Source: Lysinibacillus sphaericus
GTDB taxonomy: Bacteria > Bacillota > Bacilli > Bacillales_A > Planococcaceae
Direction of reading: 5' to 3'
DNA length: 64,000 nucleotides
NCBI RefSeq assembly: GCF_001629735.1
Contig: NZ_CP015224.1
Coordinates: forward strand, 744,001 to 808,000
Part shown: piece after piece, positions 17,088 through 26,800 of the stretch
How positions within the stretch are numbered: position 1 is the first letter of the stretch
How the letters are laid out: the number at the start of each line of letters is the position of its first letter
Program-made: the position numbers and the translations under genes
The notes under the pieces: model-generated
Seen by the model: the letters and a program-made list of their open reading frames with translations, nothing else
Told to the model about the DNA's origin: nothing
Databases searched by the model: none

Positions 17088-18566
17088 ATGAGAAGTATTT
17101 CAATGGAACAAATGATGAATTTGAAAATGTTGAAATCACTATTTCAACGCTCTGCTGATGTGATATTCCAACAGTATAAATTTCAGCAACATACCGTCCA
17201 TATGATAACCTGTGACGCCATGATAGACGAAGAACTTCTTCAAACCGTTGTAGTCGAACGTGTCCAATCCTTATTTAATAGTGGTTCTGATGAAACGTTA
17301 GAAGAACTAATTGAACAGCATCTTCATGTTCCTTATTTACAAAAGGTCATGAAGAAAGAGGATATTATTACAAGAGTCTATAAAGGCCACGTCTTATTAT
17401 ATTTTGAGGAAGATCACTTGATTTATTCCAGTGATATTTCAAATAGACCTAATCGTGAGCCTGGGGAAACAACGCTTGAATTAGTTGTGAAAGGGCCAAG
17501 AGATGATTTTATTGAAGATGTATTTATTAATATAGCTTTACTACGAAAACGTTTACCTACAAATTCATTTAGTGTAGAAACATTAGAGATTGGTCAACGC
17601 TCTAAAACAACGGTAGCTGTGTTATATATGGAAGACATTGTGAATTTGAATATGCTAGAACAAATCCGTTTACAATTACAAAAAATTGATACAGATATTG
17701 TCGTTAATGGCGATTTGCTGATGGAGGCAATTGAACAAACGGCTAAAGTTCTCCCTAGACATGATTATACGGGAAGACCAGATTTTGCTCTTCAGGCATT
17801 AATGAGAGGACGAATACTAATAATGATCGATGGCGTTTCGTATGCCATGATTATTCCGGCCAATATTATGCTGCTCTTTAAAACAGCTGAGGACAATGAA
17901 TATCCCATCATCGTTAGTTCAATGGAACGGGTGCTCCGAATATTTGGAATACTGATCAGTATGTTACTTCCTGGTTTTTGGCTTGCCGTAACCACCTATC
18001 ATCAAGAACAGCTTCCATATCTTCTTCTTGCGACAGTGGTCGAGTCAAGAACCGGATTACCATTTCCGACAATACTTGAAATAATGATGATGCTATTTAT
18101 GTTTGAAATGTTTCGCGAGGCCAATTTGCGTTTGCCTAGTGCGATTAGTGGTTCAATCAGTGTGGTGGGAGGATTAATCATTGGAGATGCTGCGATTAAA
18201 GCTGGTGTGACAAGCCCTTCGATGATTGTTATCATTGCGATTTCAAGTATTGCTGCATTTACACTAGTCAATCAAGCCTTTGTGACAGCAATGAGTATTT
18301 TCCGATTAATCATCATTTTATTTTCAGCTTTTTTGGGTCTGTTTGGATTTTTTATTTCAGTCTTTTTTATTATCCTTTATGCAGCAAATATGCGTGTTTT
18401 AGGTGTGCCCTATATAAATTTTAGTGCTGATTACGATAAGGGGGATATCGGCAAGTCCTTGCTACGTCTATCGCCAAAGAGCTATAGTCTACGACCACCA
18501 TTCTTAAAACCACAAGATCGGACACGAACAGCTACTAATAAGGCAAAAAAAAATCAGGGTGTCTGA
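17088..18566 (+). CDS. GerA-family spore germination protein (A subunit)
   Basis: 492 residues of the GerAA/GerBA/GerKA type, membrane proteins of the spore inner membrane that form part of germinant receptor channels. An N-terminal soluble domain (about 1-240) carries KGHVLLYFE and SNRPNREPGETTLELVVKGPRDDFIEDV, the hallmark GPRD region, and a C-terminal part has five to six spans with PLLPGFWLA-like, TGLPFPTILE, FREANLRLP and IGDAAIKAG. No B or C subunit genes follow, so this is an orphan A subunit. TAGGAG abuts ATG 17088, so ATG 17103 or 17112 may be the true start. It is monocistronic and followed by a repeat copy. Confidence 0.92.
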   Translation: MRSISMEQMMNLKMLKSLFQRSADVIFQQYKFQQHTVHMITCDAMIDEELLQTVVVERVQSLFNSGSDETLEELIEQHLHVPYLQKVMKKEDIITRVYKGHVLLYFEEDHLIYSSDISNRPNREPGETTLELVVKGPRDDFIEDVFINIALLRKRLPTNSFSVETLEIGQRSKTTVAVLYMEDIVNLNMLEQIRLQLQKIDTDIVVNGDLLMEAIEQTAKVLPRHDYTGRPDFALQALMRGRILIMIDGVSYAMIIPANIMLLFKTAEDNEYPIIVSSMERVLRIFGILISMLLPGFWLAVTTYHQEQLPYLLLATVVESRTGLPFPTILEIMMMLFMFEMFREANLRLPSAISGSISVVGGLIIGDAAIKAGVTSPSMIVIIAISSIAAFTLVNQAFVTAMSIFRLIIILFSAFLGLFGFFISVFFIILYAANMRVLGVPYINFSADYDKGDIGKSLLRLSPKSYSLRPPFLKPQDRTRTATNKAKKNQGV

Positions 18567-18582
18567 CCGTTGACTAATATTT

Positions 18583-18690
18583 GGCTGTAGACAAGCTCAA
18601 AAAGTTTTTTTTCTTTCTTTTTCATGGAAATAACATGAGGCCGTTGGTTTTCATTACGGAAGGGGTCTAGCCGCATCTCTTGCTCTTTCC
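18583..18690. repeat. Interspersed repeat, copy C (shortened)
   Basis: Matches copy A from GGCTGTAGACAAGCTC through TTTTTTTTCTTT, ATGAGGCCGTTGGTTTTCATTAC and GGTCTAGCCGC, then loses similarity. It is a degenerate, 3 prime-truncated relative of the copies at 14010 and 42807, inserted just after the gerA-type gene. Confidence 0.75.
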
Positions 18691-18750
18691 GAAAAAGTTG
18701 TTATGCCGTGCTGTACTTCTATTACTATGCGTACGAGGATGAGAAAAAAC

Positions 18751-18787
18751 AAAGGCCATTGAGAATCATTTTCTCAATGGCCTTTGT
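18751..18787. terminator. Strong bidirectional terminator
   Basis: AAAGGCCATTGAGAA and TTCTCAATGGCCTTT form a perfect fifteen-pair stem with loop TCATT, between the gerA-type gene and the opposing sensor kinase gene. Confidence 0.95.
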
Positions 18788-18810
18788 CTAATGGTCTCTA
18801 CACTTTGTAG

Positions 18811-20118
18811 CTATTTGAACGGAATATGGACGATGGCAGTCGTTTCAAGATGTTTCGATGATTCAATCGAAATATCTCCATGATATTTATGGACAATTTC
18901 TTTCACGATAAATAAACCTTGCCCTCGAATTTTACCATTTTCATGCTTTTTCGTAGAGAATCCTTGTTTAAAGATTTGATTCTCATCTACAATATTCGGT
19001 CCTGTATTCGTAATTTTAAATTCATATTGTGTTTCATTTGCTTGACAACAAATCATAATTTTACGTTGCCCCTCAGGCAATTCATTGGCAGCATCAATCG
19101 CATTGTCAATTAAGTTCGATAGAATCTTGATTAAATCTGTCGTTTTAATTTTATTAAAGTCGCCCTGAGAGATGGTAAAATCCATATCAATATTATGATT
19201 CTGTGCAGTTAGCTTTTTTGTTTGTAATAATATGGATAAACCTGGATGATCAATATTTAATTTTAAAGATTTAATCGCTTGCACTTCTTTAGACAGTGAT
19301 GCTAAATATTGTTTTGCTTGATCTGTTTTTTCTAATTGTAAAAGGCCATGTAAAACTTGAATATGGTTCGTGAAATCATGACGTAACGAAGACACCGAGG
19401 TAATCAACGTTTTGATTTCTGCTTGGTAAGTATCTTCTGTAGCGCCTACTTCCTTCGCTACCTCTTTTTGGTACCATCTTTGTAAAAATAAAAAAGAACC
19501 AGCAACAATTAAAATAAAAACACCATTGAAAATAAAAATAAATAGGTTATCTTCAATGACTTTCCCTTTAATACCATTTAAAGTATCTGCGCTTATATCA
19601 ATACCTAGATAACCAATTATTTTGCCTGTATCATCTTTAATGGGCGCACCAACAGATAAATAAGAACCGTGGACTGAATCATGGATTACCTCTGTAACAT
19701 AGGTTTCACCATGATAGGCTTTTTCTACTTGTTGAGCAGGAACAGTACAAACCTCACCTATTTCAAATCCTTTTTTTAGTTCACTCGGCATACCCATTAC
19801 CATTGCTTTTGATACTTTTGGGTTATCCACCTGTAATGTATAAACAAATAATGCACCTAGCTTTACCCTTGCATCATTTAAGTAACTTCTTACTTCCCAA
19901 TAATAATCATTCTTGTGCGGATTATCTAAAAATTGCTGATAGGCAATGGTATCGATGGAAGATGCAATGGTAGTGGCAGCCTCTAGACTTTGATTAGCAA
20001 TTGATTCTTCAACGGTCTTTTTAATTTTTACATAGGATGTAATGATGTTTAAACTTGTAAACAAACATAATAAAATTGTTGATAGAATTAATATAAGCTT
20101 TATTTTTGGATTTTTCAT
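18811..20118 (-). CDS. Sensor histidine kinase of the DcuS/CitA/Spo0B-like type, orphan
   Basis: 435 residues. Membrane segment 1 (about 8-28), an extracytoplasmic Cache/PAS-like domain (about 30-190; GSYLSVGAPIKDDTGKIIGYLGIDI), membrane segment 2 (about 192-212), then a kinase core with SLRHDFTNHIQVLHGLLQL (phosphorylated His in RHDFxNH, as in CitA/DcuS/AgrC) and an ATPase domain with N box LIDNAIDAANEL and GQGLFIVKEI. Such kinases usually sense small ligands outside the cell. A response-regulator gene is normally adjacent; none is present on either side. A 22-bp palindrome lies 23 bases upstream and may be its operator. Confidence 0.88.
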   Translation of the reverse strand: MKNPKIKLILILSTILLCLFTSLNIITSYVKIKKTVEESIANQSLEAATTIASSIDTIAYQQFLDNPHKNDYYWEVRSYLNDARVKLGALFVYTLQVDNPKVSKAMVMGMPSELKKGFEIGEVCTVPAQQVEKAYHGETYVTEVIHDSVHGSYLSVGAPIKDDTGKIIGYLGIDISADTLNGIKGKVIEDNLFIFIFNGVFILIVAGSFLFLQRWYQKEVAKEVGATEDTYQAEIKTLITSVSSLRHDFTNHIQVLHGLLQLEKTDQAKQYLASLSKEVQAIKSLKLNIDHPGLSILLQTKKLTAQNHNIDMDFTISQGDFNKIKTTDLIKILSNLIDNAIDAANELPEGQRKIMICCQANETQYEFKITNTGPNIVDENQIFKQGFSTKKHENGKIRGQGLFIVKEIVHKYHGDISIESSKHLETTAIVHIPFK

Positions 20119-20140
20119 ATAACTCGGGACTTCCTCATCT

Positions 20141-20162
20141 ATTAATATTCTAGAATATTAAT
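20141..20162. promoter_or_regulatory. Perfect 22-bp palindrome upstream of the sensor kinase
   Basis: ATTAATATTC and its reverse complement meet at a central TA step with no mismatch, 23 bases before the kinase start codon. Its position suggests a repressor or regulator binding site, though an AT-rich palindrome can arise by chance. Confidence 0.55.
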
Positions 20163-20443
20163 TAACTCTATTTTTTGTTTGTAAACCAAACAATGCTTGT
20201 TTATCCTACATAAAATAAAACACAAAATCAATATGACTTTAAAATTACACACCGTAAACACTAGTTTAATAATCCTTTACAAGAAAGTAAACTAAAAAGG
20301 TGAAATAGCACATTTTATGTCTCAGTTCCTATACCCAAGGAAAGTTCATAAAATTCCTGAAACAAAGGTCGCATAAAAAAATCCCTTGCCTGTCATACAT
20401 CATCTGTTCCATATTTTGGTAGATAAAGTACTTTATCGAAAAA

Positions 20444-20545
20444 TTAATTGGAACGAGGGGAATGCGACTCCTGCTGAGAGCGTCTGCCAGAAGTGGAGAT
20501 CGACAGCGTTACTTTATTTCCCTGTAAAAGAAAGAAGTTTCCTAA
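20444..20545. repeat. Interspersed repeat, copy D (inverted, internally deleted)
   Basis: In reverse orientation relative to copy A it shows GGAACGAGGG, GCGACTCCTGC, GGAGATCGAC and ACTTTATTTCCCTGTAAAAGAAA. The order matches the reverse complement of copy A, with the middle deleted. Confidence 0.75.
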
Positions 20546-20603
20546 AAAATAGGGAGCTTTTTTCTATTTGTAAGACATACATTACAAAGAATAAAGTGAT
20601 AAA

Positions 20604-21170
20604 ATGAAGGGGATGAAAGAATTGGAAAAGGATCTCCTGCAATTATTAAAAGAAGGAGGACTTATTTTATATGCAAGGCATGGGACTGCAACAGTAGGTG
20701 TAGATCAAGCGAATGCTCTATTTCAAAGTTGTCAGTATCAAAGAAATTTATCAGAACAAGGTCGTCATGAGGCTGTATATTATGGCCAGATGCTACGTTA
20801 TTGGCAAATCCCCATCCTTGCGCCTATCACAGCTAGTCCTTTCTGTCGAACGATTGAAACAGCTCAGTTGGCTTTTCCAAATGTTCAGGTACAGATTGAC
20901 CCTTTTTTGTTTGAGATCTTTATGTTAGGTGGAAATTTGTCGACTGTTCAACAAAATACAATTTTAATGGCTTTTCAATCTATGATGGAAATGCAACCAC
21001 CGAAGGGAATCAATAGAGTCATGATTGGCCATAGTTTTCCGAAAGATATGGGGCTAGGGGATATTTCGAGTATGGGCACCGTTATTGTAAAACCTAAGGG
21101 CTTAGGTCATGGGTATGAAATTTTGGGAAAACTGACATTAGAAGATTTAGCAAAATTAGATACAATTTGA
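20604..21170 (+). CDS. Histidine phosphatase family protein
   Basis: 188 residues with the histidine phosphatase (phosphoglycerate-mutase-like) fold. ARHGTA near residue 25 supplies the catalytic RHG, ITASPFCRTIETAQ the second arginine, and IGHSFP near residue 140 the second histidine. The family covers phosphatases of sugars, nucleotides and proteins; the substrate is unknown. The start is uncertain: ATG 20604, ATG 20613 and TTG 20622 are all possible, the last best spaced from AAGGGG. It is followed one base later by the GNAT gene region, suggesting co-transcription. Confidence 0.82.
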   Translation: MKGMKELEKDLLQLLKEGGLILYARHGTATVGVDQANALFQSCQYQRNLSEQGRHEAVYYGQMLRYWQIPILAPITASPFCRTIETAQLAFPNVQVQIDPFLFEIFMLGGNLSTVQQNTILMAFQSMMEMQPPKGINRVMIGHSFPKDMGLGDISSMGTVIVKPKGLGHGYEILGKLTLEDLAKLDTI

Positions 21171-21183
21171 GATGAGGGAAATG

Positions 21184-22047
21184 ATGAATATCAAAACAGT
21201 TTCTCAATGTACATTTGAGGAAGTATTGCGGGCGTGGAACAAAGGCTTTGAAGGATACTTTGTGCCAATTGACATGTCGACAGAAATGTTTTTGCAGCGA
21301 CTTGTTGGGGAGGGGCTGTCAGCTGAGCACTCCATTGTCGTTTTTGACCATGATGAACCGATTGGTATTGTTATGAACGGCTTTCGCATTATTAATGGTA
21401 AGAAAGTGGCTTGGAATGGCGGCACAGGCATTTCACCCTTTTATCGTGGGAAAGGCGTTTCACGATTACTAATGGAGGAAACACTAGCAATCTATGAACG
21501 TGAAAATGTTGAAATTGCTGTACTGGAAGCAATAAAGGAAAATTCAGTAGCGATTGCTTTGTATGAGAAATATGGCTATGCTATAACCGATCAACTTCAA
21601 TTTTTAAGTGGGGAATATGCAGCGAGAGTAGAACAAACATCAGCTATTCGAGCAGAAATAATTCGTCCAGAGCAATTACCTCATGTGCCATTTTATCAGG
21701 AAGATGTCCCTTGGCAATGTAGCTGGCATAGCGTTAAGCAAGGAGAAGCTCGGGTTTTCTATAACGAAGCAAATGATGTGCTGGGCTATATGTTATATAA
21801 AACAGTTTGGGGTAAACAGGGTGAGTTGGAGCGGGTTATTCTTTATCAATTAGAAGTATTAGACGTGAGTAATGTCAAATTACTGCCGCATTTTTTAGCC
21901 AGTTTGACAGCTCAGAAGGTGAATATATCAGCTGTTAATTTCTTAGCAAGTAATCCAGCAACAAGCTATTTAGTGGCAAATGGACTAAAGGTGACGACAG
22001 AGCAGGTACAGATGAAAAAGCAATGCTACCCATTGTTGTCAACCTAA
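21184..22047 (+). CDS. GNAT-family acetyltransferase
   Basis: 287 residues. The N-terminal half is a GNAT domain: IVMNGFRIINGKKVAWNGGTGISPFYRGKGVSRLLMEETL holds the acetyl-CoA loop (Q/RxxGxG/A as YRGKGVS), and ENSVAIALYEKYGY is the C-terminal GNAT strand. The second half (about 160-287) may be a degenerate second GNAT domain. The target is unknown. GAGGG fits ATG 21184, with ATG 21181 possible. It follows the histidine phosphatase gene almost without gap and probably belongs to the same transcript, perhaps with the DUF2829 gene at 22099. Confidence 0.85.
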   Translation: MNIKTVSQCTFEEVLRAWNKGFEGYFVPIDMSTEMFLQRLVGEGLSAEHSIVVFDHDEPIGIVMNGFRIINGKKVAWNGGTGISPFYRGKGVSRLLMEETLAIYERENVEIAVLEAIKENSVAIALYEKYGYAITDQLQFLSGEYAARVEQTSAIRAEIIRPEQLPHVPFYQEDVPWQCSWHSVKQGEARVFYNEANDVLGYMLYKTVWGKQGELERVILYQLEVLDVSNVKLLPHFLASLTAQKVNISAVNFLASNPATSYLVANGLKVTTEQVQMKKQCYPLLST

Positions 22048-22098
22048 TGAAAATCCAGTATACTAATGCGATAATGAATGGGAATAGAGGATGAAGAC

Positions 22099-22320
22099 AT
22101 GACGTTTGAAGAAATATTACCACGCTTAAAAGCAGGAGAAAAAGTAATTCGTAAAGGCTGGGGCGGGGCTGAACTATATGTGAAGCTAGTCGGCCAAAGT
22201 CAACACGATGGAGAGACTTTGAATCCTTATTTTTTGATTAATGTACGTGGAGAAGGCTACACAATGTTCACGCCTACAGTATGTGATTTATTAGCGGAAG
22301 ATTGGATAGTAGTTGAATAA
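22099..22320 (+). CDS. DUF2829 / Tad2-like protein
   Basis: 73 residues from ATG 22099, nine bases after GAGG. The sequence follows the DUF2829 pattern: MTFEEILPRLKAGEKVIRKGWGG, a central variable part with PYFLINV, and the closing TVCDLLAEDWIVVE. Phage members of this family include Tad2 (Thoeris anti-defence 2), which sequesters the signal molecule made by ThsB and so blocks Thoeris immunity; most chromosomal members are of unknown function. No prophage gene or Thoeris gene is adjacent. A terminator follows at once, so it ends the transcript from 20604 or stands alone. Confidence 0.82.
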   Translation: MTFEEILPRLKAGEKVIRKGWGGAELYVKLVGQSQHDGETLNPYFLINVRGEGYTMFTPTVCDLLAEDWIVVE

Positions 22321-22327
22321 TAATAGG

Positions 22328-22357
22328 AGAAGTCATCTCAATTTTGAGGTGGCTTCT
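22328..22357 (+). terminator. Terminator after the DUF2829 gene
   Basis: AGAAGTCATCTCA and TGAGGTGGCTTCT pair (with G-U pairs) around a four-base loop, followed by TGTTGT. It overlaps the region just before the SDR gene. Confidence 0.75.
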
Positions 22358-22376
22358 TGTTGTAAGGAGACATGTT

Positions 22377-23132
22377 ATGAGATTCGAAGAATATACAAAT
22401 AAAACGATTTTTATTACGGGGGCTGCATCAGGAATTGGATATGCTCAAGCACTTGCTTTTTTAGAAAATGGCGCGAATGTATTTGGTTTTGATATAGAAG
22501 CGCAAGGGTTAGTCCAATTACAGCAGCAATATCCAGAGCATTTTGCCTATATGGTTGGTAGTGTTTGTAACCAACAAGATGTGGAACAGTCGTACGAAGC
22601 TGCTATTTCTTCATTTACACAAATTGATATTTTATGTAATACAGCAGGTATTTTAGATGGCTTTGCAAAGACGTTGGATACGGACGAAGCATTATGGGAT
22701 AAAATTATGAACACCAATGTTAAAGGAACGTTTTTTGTGACGAATAAAATCTTGCCTCATATGGTTGCAAGAGGAGCTGGTACGATTGTCAATATGGCTT
22801 CTATTGCTGGACTTGTTGCTGGTGGTGGTGGAGCGGCCTACACAGCCTCTAAGCATGCCATTGTTGGCTATACAAAGCAGTTAGATTTAGATTATTGTAG
22901 AGCGGGAATACGAGCAAATGCAATTGCACCTGGAGCCATTCAAACTCCGATGAATCAGGCAGATTTTGAGGGTGACGGAGAAATGGCGAAATGGGTAGCA
23001 CAGGAAACGCCGGCTGGTCGCTGGGCACAGCCTCAGGAGGTTGCAAATTTAACCTTATTTTTAGCAAGCTCAGCAGCAGATTATATGCATGGTACTGTAT
23101 TACCAATCGATGGTGGCTGGTTGACTAAGTAG
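22377..23132 (+). CDS. Short-chain dehydrogenase/reductase (FabG-like)
   Basis: 251 residues from ATG 22377, with AAGGAG eight bases upstream. Classical SDR marks are present: cofactor loop TGAASGIGYAQ (about residue 14), CNTAGIL, catalytic Ser in NMASIAG, YTASK (Tyr and Lys of the active site) and the PGAIQTPM and GGW endings. Asp after the second strand (GFDIEA) suggests NAD rather than NADP preference. Family members reduce or oxidise carbonyls; the substrate is not evident. No operon partner. Confidence 0.9.
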   Translation: MRFEEYTNKTIFITGAASGIGYAQALAFLENGANVFGFDIEAQGLVQLQQQYPEHFAYMVGSVCNQQDVEQSYEAAISSFTQIDILCNTAGILDGFAKTLDTDEALWDKIMNTNVKGTFFVTNKILPHMVARGAGTIVNMASIAGLVAGGGGAAYTASKHAIVGYTKQLDLDYCRAGIRANAIAPGAIQTPMNQADFEGDGEMAKWVAQETPAGRWAQPQEVANLTLFLASSAADYMHGTVLPIDGGWLTK

Positions 23133-23159
23133 GATTGTTCATCAAGTTATTCTTCTGCT

Positions 23160-23281
23160 ATAATACGCAAGTAAGCAAAATTGCTTGCACTACGGCACTT
23201 CAGATAGGGCGCTAAGCTCTCTTCCTTTGGTCGTAGTTATTACTAAAATAGCGATTAGCTATTTTACAAAGGAGAATAAAA
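23160..23281 (+). promoter_or_regulatory. Structured leader of queT, candidate preQ1-responsive element
   Basis: The leader contains AAGCAAAATTGCTT-like pairing, a CTACG ... CGTAG stem enclosing smaller hairpins, and a final AAAATAGC/GCTATTTT hairpin just before the ribosome site. QueT transporters are often controlled by preQ1 riboswitches. I cannot match it to a preQ1 class from memory, so this rests on fold-like pairing and gene context. Confidence 0.35.
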
Positions 23282-23791
23282 TTGCATACATCGATTGTAA
23301 AAGATTCAAGCCGTATGTCAGTGAGTGAACTGACAAAGACGGCTCTTGTTGCAGCACTATATGTTGCTGTAACGGTTTTATTGTCAGTCATTAGCTTTGG
23401 CGCTGTTCAACTACGATTGTCAGAAATGTTTAATTATCTGGCCTTGTACAATAAGCGTTATGTATACGCAGTGACATTAGGCGTCATACTAGCAAATTTT
23501 ATGTCGCCCACATGGATAGTAGATGTGCCAATTGGCGGGATTGCCACCTTCCTAGTACTAGTACTTTGTAGAAGCATTACAAAGCATATCGCCAATGATA
23601 TCGTAAAAATGGTAGTGACGGCATTGATTTTTGCTGTATCCATGTTTACGGTTGCAGGGCAATTAACCATTCTTTATGACCTTCCTTTTTGGGCTACATG
23701 GTTCACAGTGGGGGTTGGAGAATTATTGTCTATGACAGTTGGTGGACTATCAATATATTTATTAAATAAAAAAATAGATTTGTCCAAATAA
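23282..23791 (+). CDS. queT: QueT-type transporter, queuosine-precursor uptake
   Basis: 169 residues, TTG start with AAAGGAG seven bases upstream. Five to six hydrophobic segments. The pattern QLRLSEMFNYLALYN, NFMSPTWIVDVPIGGIATFL and the closing TVGVGELLSMTVGG are characteristic of QueT, the substrate-binding (S) component of ECF transporters proposed to import preQ1 or queuine for tRNA modification. The energising ATPases (EcfA) and EcfT are encoded elsewhere. A structured leader precedes the gene, and a strong terminator ends it. Confidence 0.88.
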   Translation: MHTSIVKDSSRMSVSELTKTALVAALYVAVTVLLSVISFGAVQLRLSEMFNYLALYNKRYVYAVTLGVILANFMSPTWIVDVPIGGIATFLVLVLCRSITKHIANDIVKMVVTALIFAVSMFTVAGQLTILYDLPFWATWFTVGVGELLSMTVGGLSIYLLNKKIDLSK

Positions 23792-23816
23792 TTTATTATA
23801 GCATGATCCATACAGC

Positions 23817-23865
23817 AAGAAGGGACTCCCATTGGTCGATGAAGACCATTGGGAGTCCCTTCTTT
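23817..23865. terminator. Very strong bidirectional terminator
   Basis: AAGAAGGGACTCCCATTGGT and ACCATTGGGAGTCCCTTCTT form a stem of about twenty pairs with a nine-base loop, between queT and the opposing repeat-protein gene. Confidence 0.97.
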
Positions 23866-23879
23866 ATAAACTATTTGTC

Positions 23880-26800
23880 TTATGGGTTAATTTGAGCGTC
23901 TTGGGACGCCGCACCACTAGTATTATCAGGCTTTTCCAGAAGCATCACTGAATTGGACGTAGTTGATAGATAATTTCCTTTGCCCACAGCTAAAACCTTA
24001 GCCACATATTCTATGGATGCTGTGAGTGGTTTTCCAAATGCATCTAAATCTATATTTAGACTTTGACTTACATTGGGGAGACCATTCTGATAAATTCTAG
24101 TACTATAATTATTGTTAATGGCATCACTATCTTTGAAACCATCTGCGGCATCTTTAGGTAGCATAAACACTCTATATTCCGTTACGTTTTGTCCGTTTTT
24201 GACATCGAAGCTAATGGTAATATCGGAATATCTATTTTGTTGACCTTGAATACTCAGTTGTACATTCTCTACCGCTACAGGTGCTGAATGATCCACTAAA
24301 GTAATAGAAGAAGATGGGTAGGATAAGTTATACATTGCCTTTGACGTGCCATTACCTACGGACAATATATAGATGCGATATTCTTCGCCATTCGTTATCA
24401 GTCTTCCTTCTGTATCTTTACTACCAGTTCCCAAACTTATACTAGATTGACCTTTATTTATATCCATAAAATTAGTGGCTTTAATAGCTGCGTTCACATC
24501 AAATCCATTTGCTTTTGATGCGGGTACGACAAGTATACGGTAGCTACCAATATTGGATTCATCAGAAGGCTTCGAGAACGATATTTGTAAATCTCGACCA
24601 TCTCCATAATCACCAACATCGCTTACATTAATATTACTTACCGCCTGAACAGCTTTACTTTTACTAAGTGTAATGACAGGCGAAGCAGAGGATAGAGCAT
24701 AGGTATTTGGAGAATTTCCATTGGATACAGTCAGTACATAGACGCGGTAGCTAGTTCCTTCCGTAATAAAATTACCACGTACATCCCTAATCCCATCCAA
24801 AGTTCTCGTTGTAGTTATATTCCCACCTTTGCTTTCAGTGATGTAATAATTACTACTATTGGCTTGTGAAAGATTAAAGCTACTGTAATAAGCTGTCGGT
24901 ACAATTAGAATTCGATAATGATTGACATTTGATTCATTCGAAGGCTTTGTAAACGTTACTTGCACATCACGGCCATCTCCATTATCGTCTATATCTGCCA
25001 CATTTAGATTGGATACAGCTTGCACATTAAAGTTCTTATTTAGCGTAATCGTAGATGTCGGCGCAGATAGTGCATTGCTTCCTATTCCATTCGCTACAGT
25101 TAAAACATAAATGCGGTAGCTAGTACCTTCTTTGATTGTATTACCGCGCACATCTCGAGTATTTTCAGATAACGTTTGCTCGTATGTGGATTTTCCAGAT
25201 TTGTATACAGTTGTATAATTGCTGCTGGATACATTATTTGCTTCCGTCAGACTGAAGCTATTGTAATAAGCTGTTGGTACAACTAGAATCCGATAGTGAC
25301 TAATAATGGACTCGTCTACAGCTTTATTGAAAGAGACAAAGAGGTCGCGTCCGTTGCCATAATCACTTACATCGTTAGCATATAGATTCGATACTGCACC
25401 CGCATTGCTGCTATATAGCGTAATCGTATTCGAGGCTGAAGATAGCGTATTATTCGCTGAGTTATTTGTTACGGCCATAACGAACACACGATAGCTAACG
25501 CCATTTTGAATGGGATATCCGTCAGTATCTCTTGCTCCTGAAGAGAGTACCTGAGTAATATTGTAGCCTGTTTTGTTTACTTGTGTGTAATAAGTGCTAG
25601 ATAAGCTGTTTGCCTTTGTCAATGTAAAATTTGAATAGTTGTTAGCTCTTACTACAAAAATTCTGTAAGCGCTAAGAGTAGATTCATCGGACACTTTATT
25701 GAAGCTAACTCTTAAATCACGCCCATCCCCAAAGTCATTGATATCACTCACTTGTGTAATAATCGGAGTAGACATTGTATTTTGACTAAGTGTTACGGAT
25801 GATGAGCCCGATGACAGCTTATTTCCTAATGAATTCGTGTTACTTACAGACATAACGAACGCTGTATAAGGTACGTTATTCTTAATGAGATCACCGGCAG
25901 TATCACGTGCTGTGGAAGATAAAGTTCCTGTCAAAATACTGCCGTTATTTCCCGATTTATTCACGGTTGTATAGTAGCTGCTTGATAAATTATTGGCAGT
26001 AGTAAGACTAAAATTGCTAGCATCCCTAGACTTTACGATATACATACGATAATTGGAAATATTGTTATCATTTTGCGGACGAGTGAAGCTAACTGAGATA
26101 TCGCGTCCATCGCCAAAATCGTTAATATCATTCATTTTCACATTTGTTACCTCTGTAACAGACGACAAATTCGTTAAGGTAATCTTTGCGGAAGAACTCG
26201 ATAAAACGCTAGAATAAGAACCTTTCCCAACCGCAAGTATACGAACTACATAAGGCTGATCATTTCTAATGAAGTCTCCATCCACATCCCTTGAATTCTG
26301 CGATAAAGTAACAGCACGATTCGAATTTGATGTAGATACTACTGTATAATTAGAAGGGGAGACCTTCAAGGCAGATGCCAAATTGAAGCTTTTGGATGCC
26401 TTCAAAACCATTACCCGATAATGATCGACGTATGATTCTGTAGACGATCTGGAAAAGCTAATCTCCATGTCACGCCCATCTCCCTGATCATTAACATCGC
26501 GTACAGATACATTGCTCGCAGGAGAAATACTGATATAGGTTGGAGTGTCAGATATAATAGTGACAGTCTGATTTTTTGAGTTCCAGTCAACCTCCTGACC
26601 AAGCGCTTCACTAACGAAGCGAACTGGTACCATAGTTCTGCCTCTTAAAATTTGTGCTGGTACATCAAGCGTAACTGACTGGCCATCAATAGTAGCTACC
26701 TTCGATTTCATTTTGAGAACTACTGTAGTATCTCCTTTAAACCCTGTTACAGTTTGACTCCTTGAATCCCAATTTACATTGGCACCCAATGCCTCAAAGA

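Larger units (their letters stand above)
20119..20603. other. Intergenic region holding a palindrome and a repeat copy
   Basis: Nearly 500 bases between divergent genes. It holds the 22-bp palindrome (20141-20162) and an inverted, shortened repeat copy (20444-20545); the rest shows no gene. An open frame across the repeat is not considered coding. Confidence 0.5.

Noticed and set aside
20386..20607. Open frame across the region before the histidine phosphatase
   Set aside because: It runs over the inverted interspersed repeat and has no ribosome site.
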